A program made the position numbers and the translations under genes. A stretch of 64,000 nucleotides of DNA from Kosakonia sp. H02 (GTDB taxonomy: Bacteria > Pseudomonadota > Gammaproteobacteria > Enterobacterales > Enterobacteriaceae), in NCBI GenBank assembly GCA_030704225.1, contig CP131915.1, positions 186,001-250,000 of the forward strand. The letters are read 5' to 3'. Under the pieces are notes generated by a model. It ran no database searches. It saw nothing but the letters and a program-made list of their open reading frames with translations, and was not told where the DNA came from. Below, piece by piece: positions 43,408 to 49,991 of this stretch (position 1 is the stretch's first letter; the number at the start of each line of letters is the position of its first letter).

Positions 43408-44403
43408 TTATTTTATTTCGTGCTCTTCATTTCCCCCACCAATGCGCGGTCGCACCACTTTTCCTTTTTTCTCTGCCGCTTTAACTAATTCCGCTTCTTC
43501 GTGCGCCCAATTCCAGTAATTGATCTCGTGGGGTGAATGTTCCGTCGCGGTAACGTACATTTCCGTGGCGAAGGCGTTGCGCAACTCATTGGCAATATCT
43601 TCTTTCCAGGGTTTACGTAATTGCTGTGTAGTAATACGGCGGGTGACGCGCGTACCGGTGCGCATAATCAGCTCGGCAATTTCCTGAGCACGTTGATAGC
43701 ACGCTTCCGTATCGGGACAAATTTCATTGACCATGCCCAGCGCCAGTGCTTTGCGGGCGGTGATAATCTCCCCGGTCAGCTCGGCATAGGCGTAGCGTTT
43801 GCGACCCATCAATTCGCGCCAGGCAATTTGAATGCCATCTCCCGGTACCATGTTGACGCGATAGTGCATTTCAGTCGTCCAGGCATCTTCGGTGCACAGG
43901 GTGATATCACTGAACAGCACCAGATCGGTGTGAAATGCCGCGCCGTTCCAGACGCCAATGGTCGGTACTTCGACATCAAACACCTGGCCTTCGATATCAT
44001 TGGTGCCGTCATAGTATTGATATTCATACATTTTCCACGCTTCATCCGGCGCAGAAGCGAACTCGGTCGCGGGCTGCCATTGGCCTTTCTCATCCAGCCG
44101 ACCAATACCGGCCATAAAATCTTCCCCGCTACCGCCGAGAATAATGACTTCATTTTCCGGGTCGCGTCCTGCCCAGTCGAAGAAATAATGTAACCCCTGG
44201 TGCGCAGGCGCACCCCATTGCAGGCTGCCGCCGTTGGTATGTAAACGCGCTTCGAGAATGCCGTTTTTACGCTTCATGGTGAAGCAATGTTTCAACCGTT
44301 CTGAATATTCCTCAAACGGCATGTGCGGAATGGTGCCTAATTCTTTATGGGACATCTCTTTACGTTTATCGTGATCGGATGCAAAGTTGGCTTTAATCAC
44401 CAT
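43408..44403 (-). CDS. Crotonase-superfamily protein, 6-oxocamphor (beta-diketone) hydrolase-like
   Basis: 331 residues, with an excellent AAAAGGAGAACACC before the ATG. Aligning to the crotonase-family C-C hydrolase 6-oxocamphor hydrolase places the known catalytic residues at His68 (GAPAHQGLHY), His158 (AAFHTDL), His180 (EMHYRV) and Asp189 (MVPGDG). Ordinary enoyl-CoA hydratases carry Glu pairs in these regions, so this is not a hydratase. Family members open bicyclic or cyclic 1,3-diketones by retro-Claisen cleavage to keto acids. It is the first gene of the operon, and the product would feed the BKACE, CoA-transferase and thiolase steps. About 30 extra residues at the N-terminus and a long insertion (100-135) distinguish it. 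Confidence 0.8.
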   Translation of the reverse strand: MVIKANFASDHDKRKEMSHKELGTIPHMPFEEYSERLKHCFTMKRKNGILEARLHTNGGSLQWGAPAHQGLHYFFDWAGRDPENEVIILGGSGEDFMAGIGRLDEKGQWQPATEFASAPDEAWKMYEYQYYDGTNDIEGQVFDVEVPTIGVWNGAAFHTDLVLFSDITLCTEDAWTTEMHYRVNMVPGDGIQIAWRELMGRKRYAYAELTGEIITARKALALGMVNEICPDTEACYQRAQEIAELIMRTGTRVTRRITTQQLRKPWKEDIANELRNAFATEMYVTATEHSPHEINYWNWAHEEAELVKAAEKKGKVVRPRIGGGNEEHEIK

Positions 44404-44514
44404 GGTGTTCTCCTTTTATGAACGGGTGATATTTCACAGAGTGTTCGTGTTAGCTTTCAGCCTATAATTCAGCCCTTGCGGATAGAAATTCTTTTTATTT
44501 TTTCGGCTATGCTA

Positions 44515-44535
44515 TTTGCGCATAACCAGCGCAAA
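44515..44535. promoter_or_regulatory. Perfect dyad upstream of the diketone hydrolase gene (LysR-type site)
   Basis: TTTGCGC - ATAACCA - GCGCAAA, 7-bp perfect arms, about 112-132 bases before the hydrolase start and between it and the LysR gene. A second overlapping dyad TATGC-N7-GCATA lies at 44508-44524. These are typical recognition elements for a LysR-type tetramer, and the LysR gene is adjacent. Confidence 0.55.
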
Positions 44536-44587
44536 AATAATTCTCAGCGTCGCAATGTTAATTTAAAGCAGGGGGGCATTCCGATAA

Positions 44588-45499
44588 TTAAGCCGGTGCG
44601 GCGCGCGCGCGTTGATATTGACTAAAGGCCTGGCAAAACCAATCAACACAGGGATTTCGGTTGCGCAGCGGCCAAATGAGTTCAAGGCTGAACCAACAGT
44701 CCTGCTCGCTCAGGGAGAGCAATACGCTATTTTCACCGAGCAAATAGCCGCGGTGGCGGGGCATAAAGAGAACCGCCCGCGCATTCAGTTCCAGATCGAA
44801 ACAGCAGGATTTGAGATTAGGGAACTCTTTATAGACCGTAAAGTCGATGCCGCGGGCGCTCAAAAAACGGGTGCTGTACATTTCGGACAGGGCGAACTCG
44901 CGCGGATCGACCCGGATAACCGGCCACTGCGCCGCATCGCGCAGGGATACCGTGCCGTGTTGCGCCAGTGGATGCTGGCGATTGACCGCCACGCATAACG
45001 GGTCTGTCTGAAACGGCAACGCTCCAAAACCGGCTCGTTGCGGCATAAAATTTGGGCGAATCAAAAAACCGGCGTCGCATTCACCGGCATCCAGCAACGC
45101 CAGCACTTCTTCCAGCTCGCAATCGCGGCACTCGACAACCACCTCTTTTTGTTGCTGGCGAAAATCTTCCACCAGCGCCACCAGCGGTTGCCGGATGGCT
45201 TCGCCGAGAAAGGCGATGGTCAGGCGCCGTCGGCTGTTACCGGTGAAGGTGCGCACGGCCGTCATGCTTTCGTCGTACTGGTGGAGGATTTTCCTGACTT
45301 CGCATGCCAGCCGATGGCCGGCACTGGTTAAGCTCACCCGGTGGGTATCGCGCTGAAACAGCGGTGCGCCGACATGCTCCTCCAGTTCTTTCATATGCCG
45401 GCTGAGCACCGGCTGCGTGATATGCAGCATTTGCGCGGCCCGGGTGAAATTAAGCCGTTCGGAAAGCAACAAAAACTCGCGCAGTAACTCTATTTTCAT
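44588..45499 (-). CDS. LysR-family regulator of the catabolic operon
   Basis: 303 residues. N-terminal winged helix NFTRAAQMLHITQPVLSRHMKELEEHVGAPLFQRDTHRVSLTSAGH, effector-binding domain after 90. GAGGAGC precedes the ATG. The gene precedes the diketone-hydrolase gene on the same strand by 184 bases and follows apbE by 25 bases, so it may be read from apbE as well. It probably controls the operon through the dyad at 44515-44535. Confidence 0.88.
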   Translation of the reverse strand: MKIELLREFLLLSERLNFTRAAQMLHITQPVLSRHMKELEEHVGAPLFQRDTHRVSLTSAGHRLACEVRKILHQYDESMTAVRTFTGNSRRRLTIAFLGEAIRQPLVALVEDFRQQQKEVVVECRDCELEEVLALLDAGECDAGFLIRPNFMPQRAGFGALPFQTDPLCVAVNRQHPLAQHGTVSLRDAAQWPVIRVDPREFALSEMYSTRFLSARGIDFTVYKEFPNLKSCCFDLELNARAVLFMPRHRGYLLGENSVLLSLSEQDCWFSLELIWPLRNRNPCVDWFCQAFSQYQRARAAPA

Positions 45500-45524
45500 G
45501 ATGCTCCTCGCTTAAGCCGGGGGT

Positions 45525-46556
45525 TCAGTGCGCCGTGCTGCTGATCAGGTAGCCCGCAAAGGCGGGCGATGCCCAGGAAATGAACCCCTGATCGGTGGCG
45601 ATAATCAAATAGACCGCCAGCCCTTCACTCACCGCCAGTTGTTTGGCACGTTGCGGCCCCAGCACCATCAGGCCGGTATCCCAGGCATCGGCCTGTAATG
45701 CGCTGGCGGCAATCACCGTGGCGGAAACCAGGTGATGCGTCACGGGCTGGCCGCTCGCCGGGTCGATAATGTGCGACAACCGACGCCCCTGGCGCTGGTA
45801 ATAATTGCGATAACTTCCGGCCGTACTGATGCCGTGCCCTTGCAAATCCACCACCGCTTCCACGCGAGTTTGTTGATCGGTCGGCTGCTGAATGGCGACT
45901 TTCCACGGTTGCCCTGAGGCGGATACGCCGCGTGTCACCACCGCGCCGCCGACAGAAACCAGATAGTTGTTGATGCCGCGATGTGCCATTAATGCGGCCA
46001 GATGATCGGCGGCATATCCCTCGCCGACGGTAGACAAATCGACAGACAGCGACGGCAGATCTTTTTGCATCCACGATTGGCCGTGACGCTCAGAGAGGTG
46101 TAAATGCCACCAGCCCACCCGTTTTTGTGCCTCAGCAAGGGTGGTGACGTCGGGCGTGTTGGCCGGTATACCGCCGGGGCCAAACCCCCACAGATTGACC
46201 AGCGGGCCGACCGTAATATCCATGGCACCGCCCGTACGCGCGGCCACCTGCAATGCCACGCGCACCGCCCGCGCCATCCCGGCGGGGACAGCCTGGGGAT
46301 CGGTTCCCGCATAGCGGTTAAAGCGCGACAAGGTGCTGTCTGGCTGCCAGGTGGAGAGCAGGGCATTGTCCCCGGCCAGGCCGCGATCGATTTCTCCCTG
46401 CAAGCCTGCCAGCGCGCGGTTATTGGCGTGCGCCACTTTAACCTGATACCAGGTGCCCATTATTTTTCCACCGCTTTCCCACTGCTGATGTGGCTGTGCG
46501 GCTGCGGTTGTCCCGCTAAGCCACATCAACAGCCCGACCCACATTGAACGCTTCAT
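45525..46556 (-). CDS. apbE: Flavin transferase ApbE (periplasmic)
   Basis: 343 residues. Signal peptide MKRSMWVGLLMWLSGTTAAA followed by Q, with no lipobox cysteine, so a soluble periplasmic protein, unlike the lipoprotein ApbE of E. coli. ApbE blocks: GTWYQVKV, DNALLSTWQPDSTLSRFN, DITVGPLVNLWGFGP, SVDLSTVGEGYAADH and the metal/flavin motif ADAWDTGLMVLG. It attaches FMN covalently to Ser/Thr of FMN-binding domains. The clear client is the neighbouring reductase with DGMTGAT. It is divergent from the ferredoxin gene across a shared sigma-54 control region. Confidence 0.92.
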   Translation of the reverse strand: MKRSMWVGLLMWLSGTTAAAQPHQQWESGGKIMGTWYQVKVAHANNRALAGLQGEIDRGLAGDNALLSTWQPDSTLSRFNRYAGTDPQAVPAGMARAVRVALQVAARTGGAMDITVGPLVNLWGFGPGGIPANTPDVTTLAEAQKRVGWWHLHLSERHGQSWMQKDLPSLSVDLSTVGEGYAADHLAALMAHRGINNYLVSVGGAVVTRGVSASGQPWKVAIQQPTDQQTRVEAVVDLQGHGISTAGSYRNYYQRQGRRLSHIIDPASGQPVTHHLVSATVIAASALQADAWDTGLMVLGPQRAKQLAVSEGLAVYLIIATDQGFISWASPAFAGYLISSTAH

Positions 46557-46597
46557 AGTGCCTTCCGTTTGCCTGCCTGACCTTCAGTCGTCAGGAA

Positions 46598-46613
46598 TGC
46601 AGGATCCAGGCCA
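46598..46613 (-). promoter_or_regulatory. Candidate sigma-54 promoter of apbE
   Basis: On the minus strand TGGCCTGGATCCTGCA: -24 GG and -12 GC with exact 10-base spacing, differing at three positions from TGGCAC-N5-TTGCW. It would start transcription near 46587, about 30 bases before the apbE ATG. Weaker than the two other sites. Confidence 0.5.
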
Positions 46614-46674
46614 GTCCCGATAACCGCGCAGGGCCTGAAATCAGCGGCAGAGGGCACGCATAAAACCGTGTGGT

Positions 46675-46690
46675 GATGCGCAGATGTATC
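46675..46690. promoter_or_regulatory. Proposed activator operator, copy 1
   Basis: GATGC-GCAGAT-GTATC, nine of ten arm bases matching the GATAC-N6-GTATC dyad found twice upstream of the MFS gene. It lies between the two divergent promoters of apbE and the ferredoxin gene, about 131-146 bases before the latter's predicted start of transcription. Confidence 0.55.
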
Positions 46691-46766
46691 ACGGCAATAG
46701 CGAAATGCATTACCGACTCACCGCACAATAAATACCTGACGAGGAAAACATACCTATATCCAGCAA

Positions 46767-46779
46767 AATCAACAAATTA
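46767..46779 (+). promoter_or_regulatory. IHF consensus site before the ferredoxin promoter
   Basis: AATCAACAAATTA matches WATCAA-N4-TTR exactly and lies between the proposed operator and the -24/-12 element, where IHF bends DNA at sigma-54 promoters. Confidence 0.6.
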
Positions 46780-46794
46780 CTGACTTGTTGTCTC

Positions 46795-46810
46795 TGGCTC
46801 GCTCCTTGCT
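46795..46810 (+). promoter_or_regulatory. Sigma-54 promoter of the ferredoxin-NrfD operon
   Basis: TGGCTCGCTCCTTGCT against consensus TGGCACGRNNNTTGCW: one mismatch among the fixed bases outside the variable part, with correct GG/GC spacing. Predicted start near 46821, followed by the ATG at 46859. Confidence 0.75.
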
Positions 46811-46858
46811 ATGCCTGAATGGCATCACTCAATACATTTCAATAAAAAAGGCAATGTC

Positions 46859-47545
46859 ATGAGATATACACGACGTAAATTGATTCAACGCCTCACGGCC
46901 TGTTCCGTATTACTGCTTACCGATCCTCCCCTGCGTTTGGTGTTGGCGCGCGAGAACGTTGCCACCGGTATCCGCTACGCCATGCTGCATGATGAAACCC
47001 TCTGTATCGGTTGCCAGGCGTGTGTTGCCGCGTGTCGCAAAGTCAACCGGGTGCCTGACGGGGTCAGCCGGTTACAGGTATTAGCCAATCCGGCTCCTGG
47101 GGATAACGGTAAAACGCGGCAATTTTTCCGCCGTTCGTGCCAGCACTGCGATAATCCGCCCTGCGTGACGGCATGCCCGACTGGCGCGTCTTATAAGGAT
47201 CCGGCCACCGGAATTGTTGATGTTAATCATCAGCGCTGTATCGGCTGTCGCTACTGCCTGGCGGCGTGTCCGTACCATGTGCGTTTTATTCATCCCGTTA
47301 GTCTCACTGCGGATAAATGCAATTTTTGCCGCGACAGCGAACTTGCCCAGGGCAGGCTGCCCGCCTGCGTACAGATCTGCCCGATGAAAGCGCTAACCTT
47401 CGGCAACCTTAACGATCCCGACAGCGCGATTTCGCAGGCTATCCGAAGCAAAGTGGTCTATCGCAGCAAGCTTTATCTCGGCACTGGCCCGAATGTCTAC
47501 CGCGTGGCAGGCAAGCAGGGCGAAATCAACCCCAACCGCAGTTAA
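46859..47545 (+). CDS. Periplasmic 4Fe-4S ferredoxin, NrfC-like
   Basis: 228 residues from the ATG at 46859 (AAGG seven bases before); the longer ORF would start inside the sigma-54 promoter. A Tat-type signal is present (RYTRRKLIQRLTACSVLLL), so it is exported folded. Four cysteine groups hold four clusters: CIGCQACVAAC, CQHCDNPPCVTACP, CIGCRYCLAACP and CNFCRD...CVQICP. It resembles E. coli NrfC throughout, including RYAMLHDETLCIGC and RFIHPV. Takes electrons from the NrfD-like membrane protein and here most probably passes them to the FMN of the reductase encoded nearby, as no NrfA or NrfB is present. Confidence 0.92.
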   Translation: MRYTRRKLIQRLTACSVLLLTDPPLRLVLARENVATGIRYAMLHDETLCIGCQACVAACRKVNRVPDGVSRLQVLANPAPGDNGKTRQFFRRSCQHCDNPPCVTACPTGASYKDPATGIVDVNHQRCIGCRYCLAACPYHVRFIHPVSLTADKCNFCRDSELAQGRLPACVQICPMKALTFGNLNDPDSAISQAIRSKVVYRSKLYLGTGPNVYRVAGKQGEINPNRS

Positions 47546-47569
47546 GACAACAGAGTCAGTAAGGAGAAA

Positions 47570-48514
47570 ATGACAATGCATCCTTTTCAATTCGACACGC
47601 TGGTCTGGGACTGGCCAATAGCGCTCTATCTTTTTGTACTCGGTATCGCCTCGGGTCTGGTACTGGTGACGCTCGGCCTGCAACGGCACTTACCCGGCGA
47701 GCAACGCCGCTGGTTCGCCTGGCGAGCGGCGGTGGGTGCGCCATTAATGGTGATTGCTGGCCTGACGGTGCTGGTTTTTCACCTTACGCACCCGCTCTCG
47801 TTCTGGTACGTGATGGTGTTTTATAACCCGCACTCAGTGATGTCGCTCGGCGTGATGCTGTTCCAGCTCTATTTCCTGGCGCTGGCGCTTTGGTGGTTGC
47901 GGCTCGGTTATTTGTCGCTGAATGAACGCGCCCGGCGTTATGCGCCCTCGAAAGTGGGCACGTTGTTATGTCTGCTGGGGCGGGTAGGGCAAGGGGTGGC
48001 GCGTCATCCGCGCTGGCATAATGGCCTGCTGGGGTTACTTGCCGTCTTACTGGGAGTGTATACCGGCTTCTTGCTCTCCACGCTGAAGGGATATCCTCTG
48101 CTTAACAACGGCGTGTTGCCGCTGCTGTTTCTTAATTCCGGGCTGGTTTCTGCGTTGGCGGTATTGTCGCTGTGTCCGTCGTTGCACCGCGCGGCACCTG
48201 AGGCGGTGGGGCTGTTGCACCGCTGGGAAATCAGCTGTGTATTGCTGGAAATTCTGCTGCTGATCGCCTTCTTCTTCAGCCTCTATATGGGGGGCGGTGC
48301 GCAGACGCAGGCGGCACTTAGCGCATTAAGCGGTTTCTGGGGGGCTGTTTTCTGGTTCGGTGTGGTGGGGCTGGGGATTGTGCTGCCGTTGTTGATGACG
48401 CTGCGACCTGTACATTCGCGGGGAGCCAGCGTGACTCTGGCCTGTGTTGCTTTGATAAGCGTACTGTTGTTCCGCTTTTTTATTCTTTACGCCGGACAAA
48501 TGGTGGTGGCGTAA
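47570..48514 (+). CDS. Quinol dehydrogenase membrane subunit, NrfD-like
   Basis: 314 residues, about eight to nine helices. FDTLVWDWPIALYLFVLGIASGLV, HLTHPLSFWYVM, MSLGVMLFQLYFLALALWWLRLG and LRFFILYAGQMVVA match E. coli NrfD closely in order and position. It oxidises menaquinol at the inner membrane and gives electrons to the NrfC-like ferredoxin. Starts 24 bases after the ferredoxin gene. Confidence 0.92.
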   Translation: MTMHPFQFDTLVWDWPIALYLFVLGIASGLVLVTLGLQRHLPGEQRRWFAWRAAVGAPLMVIAGLTVLVFHLTHPLSFWYVMVFYNPHSVMSLGVMLFQLYFLALALWWLRLGYLSLNERARRYAPSKVGTLLCLLGRVGQGVARHPRWHNGLLGLLAVLLGVYTGFLLSTLKGYPLLNNGVLPLLFLNSGLVSALAVLSLCPSLHRAAPEAVGLLHRWEISCVLLEILLLIAFFFSLYMGGGAQTQAALSALSGFWGAVFWFGVVGLGIVLPLLMTLRPVHSRGASVTLACVALISVLLFRFFILYAGQMVVA

Positions 48515-48521
48515 GGGGACA

Positions 48522-48538
48522 GCGGGGCATGGCCCCGC
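48522..48538. terminator. Hairpin between convergent NrfD-like and porin genes
   Basis: GCGGGGC-ATG-GCCCCGC, a 7-bp perfect stem just after the NrfD-like stop and before the porin stop. No T-run, so only terminator-like. Confidence 0.4.
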
Positions 48539-48553
48539 CGTCAAAAAGCCTGC

Positions 48554-49924
48554 TTACAGGCCCAGTAATTTATCCAGAAAAACAGTCGCTTGTAACCAGA
48601 ACGTATAGCCATTTTCCGGTTTAACGCTGCTATAGGCATACTGCCAGTTGGTATTGTTCCAGGTGCGGGCACCGCTCAGTTTTACGTTTAACTCCGGTGT
48701 GAGCGCAAAAGAAGCATCAATGCTCAATTGGTACTCGTTGCGGGGAACCTGCCAGCCATTACCACCCTGAGCCGTGAACATATCCTGCAAGTAACGTTGT
48801 TCACTTGCGGTGAATCGTCCCCAGCGGAAAGCGAGGCCATAACTGTCCATCGGGCGGCTTTGCCACGGCCCCTGCCAGATAACCCCCATATCGGCGAGGG
48901 TGGAGATGCCGGTATAGGCATCCGATTGCAACGTTTGTGTTACGCTGCCGTGCAGACTGATAGCGCTGGGGAAGGGGTTGCTACTCTCTGCGCCGCCATC
49001 ACGCCGCCATACCGCTTTTTTTGCCGTCAGATAAAAGCCGGAGACACCATGATGGCTGCGTACCGCCGCACTGCTGTCCGTCACTTTGGAGGTGCCGTTG
49101 ACGGTGTAATAGACATCGTCATAGTCGAGATCGTTGTAGAACCCCAGTACTTCCCAGTTGAACGGATACGCCTCCTGTTGCCAGGAGACGCGACGTGCCA
49201 GATTGGCTACCCACAGCGTGCTGCCGCTGTCGTAATCATCGTCCCAGCGCTCCCAGCCGTTAGTAAACGGAAATGCATGGTAGGTGCGCCACGCCCCAAC
49301 ATTGCTTTCCAGTTGCGGCGTAAAATGCCAGCTTGCCAGCGCACCCCAGCCTGCATAAGGTGCCGGGCCGAATACCGCCGTCTTATTCAGCACCGTATTC
49401 ACGCAACTTTCCGCCACGTTGCAGTTGGTGAACCCCATAAACTGGCCGGGGTTACTTTTGCCTACCTCCAGCGATAAGCGGTCGTCGAGTAACGTCTGCT
49501 GATATGTGAAGCGCAGTAAATGCGCGACTTTGGGAATATAGGGTGGAGGATCGCCAGCCAGCAGGCCGCCCGCATTGTTGCCGTATTCGAGGTTGCTGCT
49601 AAACGGCACCCACAACTGCATAAAATGGATGCTGCCGCCGGGGATCGCGCCCATTTTCTCCAGATCGAAATCTGCACCGGCGAACAGCATGGTGTAACTT
49701 TGTTGCTCATTGGTACTGGTACCGGCGCTGGGATTACCCAGCCAGAATTGTGACGCCATAATATGCGGCGTCACGCCATGATCTTTTAGCCATGTTCCGG
49801 CGTCCGACAGCGGTAGGGCGCTGGCATCTGCGTCGGTAGCCCATGCGCTGTTATTTATCAGGCCGCCGAGCAGTGCGCCGGAAAAGAGCATTCTTGTCCA
49901 GATATTGCGAGGTGTAATTTTCAT
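48554..49924 (-). CDS. OprB-type outer-membrane porin
   Basis: 456 residues with signal peptide (ending SAWA), many alternating amphipathic strands, a C-terminal LQATVFLDKLLGL and strongly aromatic loops. Resembles the carbohydrate-selective OprB porins: FAGADFDLEKMGAIPGGSIHFMQLW, then RLSLEVGKSNPGQFMGFTNCNVAESC, and TPQLESNVGAWRTYHAFPFTNG. It stands downstream of the reductase on the minus strand. A porin in a respiratory cluster suggests the electron acceptor is bulky or hydrophilic enough to need its own outer-membrane channel. Confidence 0.83.
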   Translation of the reverse strand: MKITPRNIWTRMLFSGALLGGLINNSAWATDADASALPLSDAGTWLKDHGVTPHIMASQFWLGNPSAGTSTNEQQSYTMLFAGADFDLEKMGAIPGGSIHFMQLWVPFSSNLEYGNNAGGLLAGDPPPYIPKVAHLLRFTYQQTLLDDRLSLEVGKSNPGQFMGFTNCNVAESCVNTVLNKTAVFGPAPYAGWGALASWHFTPQLESNVGAWRTYHAFPFTNGWERWDDDYDSGSTLWVANLARRVSWQQEAYPFNWEVLGFYNDLDYDDVYYTVNGTSKVTDSSAAVRSHHGVSGFYLTAKKAVWRRDGGAESSNPFPSAISLHGSVTQTLQSDAYTGISTLADMGVIWQGPWQSRPMDSYGLAFRWGRFTASEQRYLQDMFTAQGGNGWQVPRNEYQLSIDASFALTPELNVKLSGARTWNNTNWQYAYSSVKPENGYTFWLQATVFLDKLLGL

Positions 49925-49991
49925 TATTCGTTCTCATTCGCCAACAAACTGGCGGCGCCCGCATTCACGAACACCGCGTGTTTATTTGTTA

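Noticed and set aside
43408..44403. Plain enoyl-CoA hydratase
   Set aside because: The hydratase glutamate pair is not found, while four OCH catalytic positions are conserved.
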